From positions 525,001 through 589,000 of the forward strand of contig CP136575.1 of the NCBI GenBank assembly GCA_035196065.1: a stretch of 64,000 bases of DNA. Reading direction: 5' to 3'. How positions within the stretch are numbered: the stretch's first letter is position 1; the number at the start of each line of letters is the position of its first letter. A program made the position numbers and the translations under genes. This document shows positions 16,105-23,644 of this stretch, one piece after another. The stretch is from Sphingobium sp. (GTDB lineage: Bacteria > Pseudomonadota > Alphaproteobacteria > Sphingomonadales > Sphingomonadaceae). The notes beneath the pieces are model-generated. The model had not been told where the DNA came from, did not search any database, and saw nothing but the letters and a program-made list of their open reading frames with translations.

Positions 16105-17637
16105 TTGAACAGTAATATTGTAGACTTTCTTAACGCACATGGCTTGATTTCGCAGGCTGACCTTGTCGAAGCTCGGGCTTTGCAGGCGCATGGCGGCGGT
16201 TCTGTCGCGGCGGCATTGATCCGTCTGGGCGTTATCGGCGACGAACGACTGGCCGAGGCAGTGGCGGGGGCAATGGCCCTGCCCCTGCTGGCAGACGCGC
16301 CTGATATTGGTCAGATCCTTGCCGCGCAGCAGAGCCTTCGTTTTTCGCTGAACTGGCTTGCGGAGCAGGAAGTGCTGATCTGGCACGACGCGCTTGATCG
16401 CCCCTGCATTGCCTTTGCCAGCGGCAGCAACGCGCTGATCGAAGAAGCGATGGAGCAGTGGGATATTGCGCCCGGCCGCCGCTTTGCGGTCGCACTGCGC
16501 CTGCTGCGCGCTGTTCTGGCCGATCTGGAGCAGGGCGGCAGCAGCCAGCCTGCATCAGGCAGCACCGGCAAGCTGGAAGAATTGGCCGAAGACGCACCGG
16601 CGATCGAATTCATCAATGCAATGCTGTCCGAAGCGATGGCCCGGCGGGCAAGCGACATTCATATCGAACCATTCAAGGGCGATATGCAGATCCGCTTGCG
16701 AATCGATGGAACGCTGCATCTCTGGCGTACCGTTCCTGCAATCCGCTTTGCAGCCACCGCCTCGCGCATCAAGCTGTTATGCGGAATGGATATCGCTGAA
16801 CGGCGAACACCGCAGGACGGCCGTTACAGCCTGCGTATTGCCGGCCGCGACGTCGATATCCGCGCATCCTGCCTGCCGGGCGTTTGGGGCGAATCGATCG
16901 TATTGCGCTTTCTGGGCCGCACCGTTGACCTGCCTTCGCTCGCCGATCTTGGTGTGGCGCCGGCGATGGCGCAGCAATTGGGCGATCTCATCCGCCAGCC
17001 TGCAGGCCTGGTGTTGATCGCCGGACCCACCGGGTCGGGGAAAACGACAACCGTCTACAAACTGCTCGAGCAACTAAATGACGGTTCACGCAAGATCATC
17101 ACCATCGAAGACCCTGTCGAAATCGATCTGCCGGGCGTGATCCAGGTCAATGTGCGGCAGGATATCGGACTGGAATTTGCCACCGGCCTGCGATCGATGC
17201 TGCGCCAAGACCCTGACGTAATTTTCGTCGGCGAAATTCGCGATTCGGAAACGGCACAAATGGCAACCCGCGCGGCGATGACGGGGCATCTGGTGATTTC
17301 CACCGTACACACCCGGTCAGCGGCAGCGTCCATCACGCGCATGGTTGACCTTGGCGTTGAAGGCTATTTGCTGGCTGAGGCGATCAGCGGGATCATTGCG
17401 CAGCGCCTGTTGCGCCGGCGCAGCGCCGACAACACTTATAGCGGCCGGATCGGCGTCTATGAATTGATGGGCGTCGATCCGCTGTTGCGCGACGCGATCC
17501 GGCGTAACGCCCCGCAGAATGAACTTGAACAACTTGCCTCGCAGACAGGCTATCGGCCGATGATCGATGACGCCCGCGACAAGGCGGACGTCGGATTGAC
17601 CGATGCGGGTGAAATCCAGCGGGTGCTGGGTGACTGA
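16105..17637 (+). CDS. gspE: Type II secretion ATPase GspE
   Basis: A 510-residue secretion ATPase. The N1E domain is at about 1-130. The ATPase has Walker A AGPTGSGKTTTV, an Asp box (IITIEDPVEID), Walker B (QDPDVIFVGEIRD) and a His box (GHLVISTVHT). The tetracysteine zinc loop that most GspE proteins carry between AQRLLR and GRIGVYEL is missing; only about eleven residues lie there. A TTG start is used since no in-frame ATG or GTG lies near the N-terminus; AAGG lies about nine bases before it. It powers pseudopilus assembly from the cytoplasm. gspF follows after one base. Confidence 0.95.
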   Translation: MNSNIVDFLNAHGLISQADLVEARALQAHGGGSVAAALIRLGVIGDERLAEAVAGAMALPLLADAPDIGQILAAQQSLRFSLNWLAEQEVLIWHDALDRPCIAFASGSNALIEEAMEQWDIAPGRRFAVALRLLRAVLADLEQGGSSQPASGSTGKLEELAEDAPAIEFINAMLSEAMARRASDIHIEPFKGDMQIRLRIDGTLHLWRTVPAIRFAATASRIKLLCGMDIAERRTPQDGRYSLRIAGRDVDIRASCLPGVWGESIVLRFLGRTVDLPSLADLGVAPAMAQQLGDLIRQPAGLVLIAGPTGSGKTTTVYKLLEQLNDGSRKIITIEDPVEIDLPGVIQVNVRQDIGLEFATGLRSMLRQDPDVIFVGEIRDSETAQMATRAAMTGHLVISTVHTRSAAASITRMVDLGVEGYLLAEAISGIIAQRLLRRRSADNTYSGRIGVYELMGVDPLLRDAIRRNAPQNELEQLASQTGYRPMIDDARDKADVGLTDAGEIQRVLGD

Positions 17638-17638
17638 A

Positions 17639-18850
17639 ATGGCCGATGACGACGCAAGCTATGATTATGTCGCGATTGACGGCAACGGGCGGCGGCAACG
17701 CGGCACGGTGCAAGCCGACAACGCAACCCAGGCCTTTGCCCGGGTGACCCGCCAGCATCTGACCGTCGTCAAGCTGGAACGATCGGGTGCGGGCGACACT
17801 GCCGGCCGTAAGGCAACGTCCCGGCGCGACCAGATTGCCTTGCTGCGGCAATTGGGAATGATGCTGCAGGCGCGCGTCGATCTGATGCAGGCACTGATGG
17901 CGATGCAGGCCGGGGCAGCCACGCCAGCACTGCGTTCGGCAATCGACGTTGCGATGGCTGAACTGCGTAGCGGAAAACCCTTGGGTGCATGCCTCAGCAC
18001 CGCGATTCCGGGAATGCCGTCCAATATCCTCGCGCTGGTCAATGCGGGGGAGGCCGGCGGCTGCCTGGCAGAAACCATCGGCCATGCCATCGACCAGTTG
18101 GAGGCCGAGGAACGGATCGCAGCGACCATCAAGAGCGCGCTGGTATATCCCGCCTTTTTGTCGATCGCCGGATTGATGGCTGGCACGATCATGCTGCTGT
18201 TCGTCATCCCCCGCTTTGCAACGCTGATCGGCGAACGTCGCGATCAGCTTGATACCATGTCGCGGCTGATTTTCTGGCTGGGTGACGTTGCCCAGCAAAG
18301 TTTTGCGCTGGCGTTGATCGCGCCTCTGGCCGCGCTCCTTTTCCTTATAGTCACCGGCCTGCGTGGCGATAATGCCTGGTTGCGCCGCTTTGCAATCCGC
18401 CACATCCCTATGCTCGCGCGGCTGGCGCTGCAACGCGAACGCGAACGGTGGTGCCGGATCATGGCCTTTGCGCTGCTCGCGCGCATATCCATCGTCGATG
18501 CCATGCGGCTGGCTGCAGACGGCCTTAAAGACATGGCGTTGCAGGAACGCGCAATCAACGCGTCGCGCGAATTGCGAGTCGGCAGCCGGGTGGCAGACGC
18601 GATCGCTGAGATCAGGCTGTTGGATGAGGCGCAATTGAGCCTCGTGCGTGCCGGCGAGGAATCGGGGCTTTTGGCCGACATGTTCCGGCGCATCGCGATC
18701 GACACGGAAGAGGGGCTGCGGGAAAGCCTGAAGCGCACCACCGGGGTGCTCGAACAATCCGTGGTGGTCGCGGTTTCTCTTTTCGTCGGGCTGATTGTCT
18801 ATGGCCTGATCGCCTCTCTGACGAGCGTATACGAAACGATCCCGCTATGA
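17639..18850 (+). CDS. gspF: Type II secretion inner-membrane platform protein GspF
   Basis: A 403-residue protein with two T2SSF domains. The N-terminal domain (YDYVAIDGNGRRQRGTV) and the repeated IALLRQLGMMLQARVDLMQALMAM and CRIMAFALLARISIVDAM segments are typical. Membrane helices lie near FLSIAGLMAGTIMLLFVI, LALIAPLAALLFLIV and VVAVSLFVGLIVYGLI. ATG at 17639 is preferred, directly after the gspE stop; GTG at 17630 is an alternative. It forms the platform contacted by GspE and GspL. The stop overlaps the next start (ATGA). Confidence 0.93.
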   Translation: MADDDASYDYVAIDGNGRRQRGTVQADNATQAFARVTRQHLTVVKLERSGAGDTAGRKATSRRDQIALLRQLGMMLQARVDLMQALMAMQAGAATPALRSAIDVAMAELRSGKPLGACLSTAIPGMPSNILALVNAGEAGGCLAETIGHAIDQLEAEERIAATIKSALVYPAFLSIAGLMAGTIMLLFVIPRFATLIGERRDQLDTMSRLIFWLGDVAQQSFALALIAPLAALLFLIVTGLRGDNAWLRRFAIRHIPMLARLALQRERERWCRIMAFALLARISIVDAMRLAADGLKDMALQERAINASRELRVGSRVADAIAEIRLLDEAQLSLVRAGEESGLLADMFRRIAIDTEEGLRESLKRTTGVLEQSVVVAVSLFVGLIVYGLIASLTSVYETIPL

Positions 18851-19272
18851 TCGCGCGTCGCCAAACCCATGGTTTCAGTACGCTGGAGCTTTTGGTTGCG
18901 CTGGCAATATTGTCGCTTGGGCTGATGGCGCTGATCGATTTTCGTCTGAGCCTGTTGCAGACGCAATCGCGCCAACTCGCACAAGCAGAGGCGATCCAGC
19001 ATGAAGCGAACGCGCTGGCATTGCTGCGCCAGATCAATCCGGCCGCTCAGCCGTCGGGCCGTATCGCAATCGACCAATCGGTGCGGTTGCAATGGGACGC
19101 ACGCATCGTTGGAAGTTACCGCCCGCAGCTTGCCTGGCTGGGCCGCGAGACAGGTTATCGCGTCGCGCGTTTCAAGGTGAACTATGCGATCGTCGAAGCT
19201 GATGCAGCGATCGTGCGCGGCGTGGTCGAGCTGATCGGCCGCATCGGCCCCGATGGACGGCCAACACCCTGA
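18847..19272 (+). CDS. gspI: Type II secretion minor pseudopilin (GspI-like)
   Basis: A 141-residue prepilin: MIARRQTHG, then the cleavage site before FSTLELLVALAILSLGLMAL. A short globular domain follows. Length and the two-pseudopilin tip logic fit GspI (or H). No other candidate for the H/I pair is present, so one of these two minor pseudopilins is missing from the window. Overlaps gspF by four bases and ends the rightward secretion unit. Confidence 0.8.
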   Translation: MIARRQTHGFSTLELLVALAILSLGLMALIDFRLSLLQTQSRQLAQAEAIQHEANALALLRQINPAAQPSGRIAIDQSVRLQWDARIVGSYRPQLAWLGRETGYRVARFKVNYAIVEADAAIVRGVVELIGRIGPDGRPTP

Positions 19273-19302
19273 CCGCAGCGCTTTGAAAAAGGATGACCTA
19301 CC

Positions 19303-19318
19303 GGTCCGCGCGCGGACC
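19303..19318. terminator. GC palindrome between convergent genes, possible bidirectional terminator
   Basis: GGTCCGCGCGCGGACC is a perfect 16-base palindrome in the 66-base spacer between gspI and the convergent dehalogenase gene. As RNA it would fold with a small loop in either direction. No T-tract follows, so intrinsic termination is uncertain. Confidence 0.35.
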
Positions 19319-19338
19319 TGATATCGGTGGCGAGACAA

Positions 19339-20268
19339 TCAAAGCCGGAATTTTTCCAATGCGGCACGGGCGATGATGTCGCCCTTTTCTTGAACAAAAT
19401 GGCCGGCGTCGTGCACCTTCAACGGAGCGGGGCAACCATTGAGCGAGCCGCGCAGCCGATCCATCACTTCCGGCCCCAACACGGGATCAGCCATGCCTAC
19501 GGCCATGAAGGTCGGCCCGTGCCATTCACTGGACCACCAGTCGCGGGCCCGGCGCGCCTCGACAATACCGGGCATGTCGGGATCGGTCATGACCAGTTCG
19601 GGGAAGCGCCTGACCCCCGCCTTAAAGCGGACATCGGGAAATGGCGCGGCATAGGCGGCGGCTTCTTCCCCTGAAAGATCCGGCTGGCTGCGCTGGAACA
19701 AGGCGGCAATGTCCATATCGGGGCGGCTGCGGTTGAAATCACGCCAGCGGGAAAATCCCTCACTAATTGGCTCGCCCACCGGGATCGTAGTGTTCATTAC
19801 CAAAAGCCGGGTGAAACGCTCAGGCATATCGGGCGGAATGGTCAGGCCAAGGATTCCGCCCCAGTCCTGACAGACCAGCACCACATTCTGCAAGTCGAGC
19901 GCATCGATCAGCGCACAGAGCATCCCGCGGTGAAAGGCAAAACTATAGACCGCCTCGTCAACTGGCTTGTCTGAGCGGCCAAAGCCTAGCAGGTCCGGCG
20001 CAATGACGCGGTGCCCCGCCCCGGCAAAGATCGGGATCATCTTGCGATAGAGATAGGACCAAGCCGGCTGGCCATGGAGGCACAGGAAGGTCACGGCGGC
20101 ATCGCGCGGGCCTTCGTCGAGATAATGGACCCGCAGCCCTTCATAACCGGCCAGGTCGTCGCGATAATGCGGTGCAAAGGCATAGCCCGGCAATACGGCA
20201 AAGCGATCGTCCGTGGTGCGCAGCGCCGATATGCCCGCCCCGGTGTTAAAGGGTTCAGAGTGGCTCAT
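19339..20268 (-). CDS. Haloalkane dehalogenase (alpha/beta hydrolase)
   Basis: About 309 residues. The order of motifs is that of subfamily I haloalkane dehalogenases: oxyanion loop LCLHGQPAWSYLYRKM, nucleophile elbow VCQDWGG (Asp nucleophile followed by the halide-binding Trp), cap domain, acid in VGMADPVLGPEVM and catalytic histidine in HDAGHFVQEKG. The enzymes replace a carbon-bound halogen with hydroxyl in the cytoplasm. ATG 20268 is chosen; ATG 20280 is possible. It ends convergent to gspI. The upstream small membrane protein and the divergent TetR gene with its operator suggest joint control. Confidence 0.88.
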   Translation of the reverse strand: MSHSEPFNTGAGISALRTTDDRFAVLPGYAFAPHYRDDLAGYEGLRVHYLDEGPRDAAVTFLCLHGQPAWSYLYRKMIPIFAGAGHRVIAPDLLGFGRSDKPVDEAVYSFAFHRGMLCALIDALDLQNVVLVCQDWGGILGLTIPPDMPERFTRLLVMNTTIPVGEPISEGFSRWRDFNRSRPDMDIAALFQRSQPDLSGEEAAAYAAPFPDVRFKAGVRRFPELVMTDPDMPGIVEARRARDWWSSEWHGPTFMAVGMADPVLGPEVMDRLRGSLNGCPAPLKVHDAGHFVQEKGDIIARAALEKFRL

Positions 20269-20322
20269 GCCGTGCCGCATCGATGTGGGAGCGAGACGAA
20301 GCGGCGCGTTGGGTCACCACGG

Positions 20323-20670
20323 TTACGCCTGCCGGGCCCGGGCTTCGCCGAGCAGCAATGCCTTGGCGTCACCGCCGCAGCGATAGGAATGGAAAAGCAA
20401 ATAGATCGATAGGAAGAACATGCCGCCAAAAAAGGCGACGACAGCCAGCCCAAGCCCCCCAGCACTAAACTGGTGCCGCCAGGCCACCCAGATTGCCGAC
20501 AGCCCCAGAAAGGTCATGAAGTCGAGGTTGAACTGGCCCGGCCAGCCCATTTCCGCCATATCGCCGAAAAACACCGGCAGCAGGTTCAAGCCATGGTTTG
20601 CAATGGTAATCGACGTATAGCCGGCAATCGCAAAAAAGCAGATGATCAAGAACAGGCGGAACACAGACAT
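20323..20670 (-). CDS. Small four-helix membrane protein of unknown function
   Basis: A 115-residue protein with about three or four membrane helices (LFLIICFFAIAGYTSITIA, LDFMTFLGLSAIWVAW, LGLAVVAFFGGMFFLSIYLLF) and a short charged tail (HSYRCGGDAKALLLGEARA). I recognise it only as a conserved-looking hypothetical. GTGGGAG eight bases upstream supports the ATG at 20670. Its stop is 54 bases before the dehalogenase start on the same strand, so both are probably one transcript under the TetR operator at 20789. Confidence 0.75.
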   Translation of the reverse strand: MSVFRLFLIICFFAIAGYTSITIANHGLNLLPVFFGDMAEMGWPGQFNLDFMTFLGLSAIWVAWRHQFSAGGLGLAVVAFFGGMFFLSIYLLFHSYRCGGDAKALLLGEARARQA

Positions 20671-20788
20671 TTTCAATTCTCCCACTTAATGTTTTTGGCA
20701 CATTCCAAGGTAGCGGCAGCCGCTATGGCAAAAGGGGCAAGGGCAGCGAACGGCAAGATTTCGTATAGGAGCTCCATCGCCTCTTAAT

Positions 20789-20837
20789 CCTTGTAGCAAC
20801 TGCTACATGGTAACTGAATGTAATGAGTGCTACAAGG
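20789..20837. promoter_or_regulatory. TetR-type operator pair in the divergent spacer
   Basis: TGTAGCA-AC-TGCTACA (20792-20807) is a perfect inverted repeat of the size TetR dimers bind. A further half-site TGCTACAAGG at 20828-20837 is the exact complement of CCTTGTAGCA at 20789-20798. It lies between the membrane-protein/dehalogenase unit and the TetR gene and ends just before the chosen TetR start, so it fits autoregulation and control of the divergent operon. Confidence 0.7.
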
Positions 20838-20842
20838 GCGAA

Positions 20843-21394
20843 ATGAGCATCAGAAACGCACAACGGGAAGCGGTGATCGAGAAATTGGCCGAGCATATGC
20901 TTGAGCACGGACTCGCTGCGACCAGCCTTCGCCAGTTGGCCGACGCAGCCGGAGTGAGTGATCGGATGCTGCTCTATTACTTCGCAGATAAGGCCGAAGT
21001 GCTGAGCGTTACCTTGACCCGGATTGCGGAGATGATGGCCGACGCGCTTGTCGAGGCCCTGCCCGAAGGCGAAAGTTTCTCGCCAGCTGATTTATTGCAA
21101 CGTGCAGCCGCATTGACAACGCAAGACGAAATGCGGCGGTTCATGCGCTTCTGGGTTGAAGTGGTTGCTGCCGCAGCGAGAGGGGAACCTGCCTTCGCGG
21201 GCATTGCGGCGCAGATCATGCAGGGGTGGCAGACATGGGTGGAAAGTCGCCTGATCCTTCCGCCTGATACGGATCGGCGCGCGGTTGCACTTGCAATCAT
21301 CGCGACGATTGATGGCCTGGCCCTCATCGATATCTGTGCAGGCGGACCTGCTGCTACACAAGCCCGCACCGCGCTTCCCATCTTGTCAACATGA
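20843..21394 (+). CDS. TetR-family transcriptional regulator
   Basis: A 183-residue regulator. The N-terminal helix-turn-helix is clear: LAEHMLEHGLAATSLRQLADAAGVSDRMLLYYFADKAEVL. The C-terminal ligand domain is hydrophobic and unrelated to any class I can name. The start at 20843 is chosen because the HTH then begins at the usual distance and AAGGG lies just upstream; an ATG at 20807 would put the operator inside the gene. It likely represses the divergent membrane-protein and dehalogenase genes. The ligand is unknown. Confidence 0.9.
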   Translation: MSIRNAQREAVIEKLAEHMLEHGLAATSLRQLADAAGVSDRMLLYYFADKAEVLSVTLTRIAEMMADALVEALPEGESFSPADLLQRAAALTTQDEMRRFMRFWVEVVAAAARGEPAFAGIAAQIMQGWQTWVESRLILPPDTDRRAVALAIIATIDGLALIDICAGGPAATQARTALPILST

Positions 21395-21544
21395 CCGTTT
21401 GGTCTCTGCAGAAAATGCCGGAGCAGTTGATCGATGGTGCGTTCTGCCAAAACTCTTTGCGTCTGGAATTATAACGCGCAATTCTCTGTGGCGTCGGATC
21501 ACCAAAATGGAGCGGAAACGCGGCTGCAAACCATCTCTTGAGGG

Positions 21545-21817
21545 TTACCGGAAATAGGATTTTACATTGTCGGAGATATCGAAAAGCTTCTTTCGCTTAT
21601 CAATTTCGCATTGCTTTGATGACAAGATATTCGCCTCAAGCAGCCTTTTTATATCAATATTGTGCGCAGAAATGGAACGCCCTGTCCGCCTCATAATCTC
21701 CAAAGATGGGAGGGGGCCGTGCGTCGCGAGCTCATAGATTATTCTGACCTCATTATGCAGGCATTTAACGTTGGTCTCAGACTGAAATTTTATAATTTTG
21801 TCTAATGCATCTATCAT
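21545..21817 (-). CDS. Small winged-helix (MarR-like) DNA-binding protein
   Basis: A 90-residue protein with a single winged-helix pattern: LHNEVRIIYELATHGPLPSLEIMRRTGRSISAHNIDIKRLLEANIL, then a beta wing (SSKQCEIDKRKKLFDISD). It resembles the DNA-binding core of MarR-type regulators without their long dimerisation helices. The gene and its upstream region are notably AT-rich compared with neighbours, a sign of transfer. No partner gene is adjacent. Confidence 0.55.
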   Translation of the reverse strand: MIDALDKIIKFQSETNVKCLHNEVRIIYELATHGPLPSLEIMRRTGRSISAHNIDIKRLLEANILSSKQCEIDKRKKLFDISDNVKSYFR

Positions 21818-22215
21818 TTTGTAGCCAGGGACATGTGGTGGTGGTGGTCAGAAACAACTATTTATAATCTCAACCATCTATCAATATTTATGTAAGTTAG
21901 CATATAAAGCTATTGTTTACATTAGGTTAGAAATAAATAGCGATTTGGCTAGCGCGGCTAGCGCGATCTCGGCCTCTGCCGCCCATCCATTCGTCGCGCG
22001 ATCCTCAGGATGATCGAAAGCAACAAGAGCTTTGGACGCTGGCGCTCGCCGCCAGATGCGTTCTGCAACCATCGTCAATGCATTGGCGTGCGCCTCATGA
22101 CGTTCATATTGCTGGGCCAATTGGACGCACGTTGCAGTTAAATCGCCAGCCCCTTAAGTGTTAGGCTCCGGTGAGCGAAGCGCAATGCCGGCATGAATAG
22201 ACAGGGACCCCGGCA
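21818..22215. other. Sparse region with an AT-rich spacer and a doubtful small frame
   Basis: The first 130 bases are AT-rich and include a short GGT/GTG run at about 21836-21848. From 21917 to 22138 a leftward open frame of GC-rich character exists (listed separately). No other gene is supported. Confidence 0.5.
21917..22120 (-). CDS. Doubtful hypothetical protein or gene remnant
   Basis: A 67-residue frame with protein-like composition (VAERIWRRAPASKALVAFDH, then GWAAEAEIALAALAKS). It is the only frame here with such composition, but I do not recognise it. It begins with TTG and has a stop just upstream, so it may be the tail of a broken gene. It sits between the AT-rich winged-helix gene and the DSD1-type enzyme. 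Confidence 0.3.
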   Translation of the reverse strand: MAQQYERHEAHANALTMVAERIWRRAPASKALVAFDHPEDRATNGWAAEAEIALAALAKSLFISNLM

Positions 22216-22229
22216 GTGAGCGAAGCGCA
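22171..22229 (+). repeat. 14-base direct repeat spanning the start of the DSD1-type gene
   Basis: GTGAGCGAAGCGCA occurs at 22171-22184 and 22216-22229, 45 bases apart. The second copy contains the GTG start codon of the following gene. The 45-base period is a multiple of three, so the first copy is in the same frame, but in-frame reading from it meets a stop (TAG at 22198-22200). It looks like a short local duplication. Confidence 0.6.
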
Positions 22230-23397
22230 GACCATCGAAGCAGCGAAACCGGAGCATGCCGGAGTAAGGCGCCTTAGCGACCTCCAGACCCCATGCCTTG
22301 TGCTAGACGTTGATCGCATGGACCGAAACATTGCGCGACTAAGGGCGAAACTGGACGGCCTGGGCGTCACTTTGCGGCCCCATCTTAAGACCGCCAAATC
22401 CGTGGAAATTGCAAGGCGGATGATGAACACGCCGCAAGGTCCAGCGACGGTTTCCACGCTCCGCGAGGCAGAACTGTTTGCTGAGGCAGGCATAACTGAT
22501 GTCATTTATGCGGTGGGTGTCACTCCATCGAAGCTAGCCAAAGTGATCGAACTGCGGCGCGGCGGATGTGACCTCGCTGTGCTGCTCGACACCGTCGAAC
22601 AGGCGCAGGCCGTTGCCTCCGCCTCCCGTGAAGCTGGCATCATAATTCCCGCACTTATCGAAATTGATTGTGATGGCCACAGATCGGGCATCCTCCCGGG
22701 GGATGCAGATCGGTTGCGTGCGATCGCAGCCGCGCTGGTTGATGGTGGCGAGTTACGGGGCGTACTTACCCATGCCGGGGGCAGCTATTCGGCGCGTGGC
22801 AACAAGCTGAAAGACTGTGCTGATACAGAACGCAACGCCGTGATCGAGGCAGCCACCATTCTCCGCAAAGCCGGATATGCTTGTCCCATAGTCAGCATGG
22901 GCTCCACACCGACCGCGCACAATGCAGTCATCCTAGACGGGGTAACCGAAGTACGCGCCGGCGTTTTCATATTCTTTGACCTCGTCATGGCTGGCATAGG
23001 TATCTGCAAGGTCGAAGACATCGCCATATCGGTTCTGGCGACAGTGATTGGCCACCAGCGCGAAAAGGGGTGGATCCTTATAGACGCCGGCTGGATGGCA
23101 ATGTCACAGGACAGAGGCACTTCCAAGCAAGAGGTCAATCAAGGATATGGTTTGGTTTGCGATGTCTCCGGCCAGCCATTCGACAACCTGATTCTCGCTG
23201 ATGCCAATCAAGAGCATGGGATCATTACCGTGCGGCCAGGTTCCGATGCGGGGCTACCTGCTCTCCAAATCGGCGATCGGGTCCGGATCCTGCCGAACCA
23301 TGCCTGTGCAACCGGTGCGCAACATCAAGCCTATCATGTCGTCCGCGGTGCATGCGATGTCGTTGAGGACGAATGGCAGCGGTTCGGGGGCTGGTAA
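22216..23397 (+). CDS. DSD1-family PLP enzyme (D-serine dehydratase / D-threonine aldolase type)
   Basis: A 393-residue protein of alanine-racemase-like fold type III. The PLP lysine is Lys58 in RPHLKTAKS. The C-terminal domain has NHACATGAQHQAYHVV, where the HxC pair matches the metal ligands of eukaryotic-type D-serine dehydratase and D-threonine aldolase. Members act on D-beta-hydroxy amino acids with PLP and a divalent metal. The exact substrate cannot be fixed. The GTG start lies in a local duplication and lacks a convincing ribosome site. Confidence 0.88.
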   Translation: MSEAQTIEAAKPEHAGVRRLSDLQTPCLVLDVDRMDRNIARLRAKLDGLGVTLRPHLKTAKSVEIARRMMNTPQGPATVSTLREAELFAEAGITDVIYAVGVTPSKLAKVIELRRGGCDLAVLLDTVEQAQAVASASREAGIIIPALIEIDCDGHRSGILPGDADRLRAIAAALVDGGELRGVLTHAGGSYSARGNKLKDCADTERNAVIEAATILRKAGYACPIVSMGSTPTAHNAVILDGVTEVRAGVFIFFDLVMAGIGICKVEDIAISVLATVIGHQREKGWILIDAGWMAMSQDRGTSKQEVNQGYGLVCDVSGQPFDNLILADANQEHGIITVRPGSDAGLPALQIGDRVRILPNHACATGAQHQAYHVVRGACDVVEDEWQRFGGW

Positions 23398-23644
23398 TGA
23401 TGTTAAGGCGCATTGATTAGCTCCCCTATGCCCATTGGCTCAGCCCTGTCGACACGATGCCGGACAGCATTACCCGTTAGGATCAAGCGACAAGCAATCG
23501 AATATCGACGCTTGCAACACCCAAAGTTCGCTGCCTAATGGCGGCCCAGCAGATGACGCCAATGTTCGATTGGTTTGCGCAGCATCAGCGCCAAGTTTCG
23601 ACGATGGACGTTTGTTCAAAATTCATTGACCCGGCAGGACACAA

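Noticed and set aside
17393-18757. A 454-codon leftward frame inside gspE/gspF
   Set aside because: Antisense shadow of gspF; composition is His/Arg/Gln-rich without domains.
21836-21848. Short GTG/GGT simple repeat
   Set aside because: Only about four units; common by chance and no structure around it.
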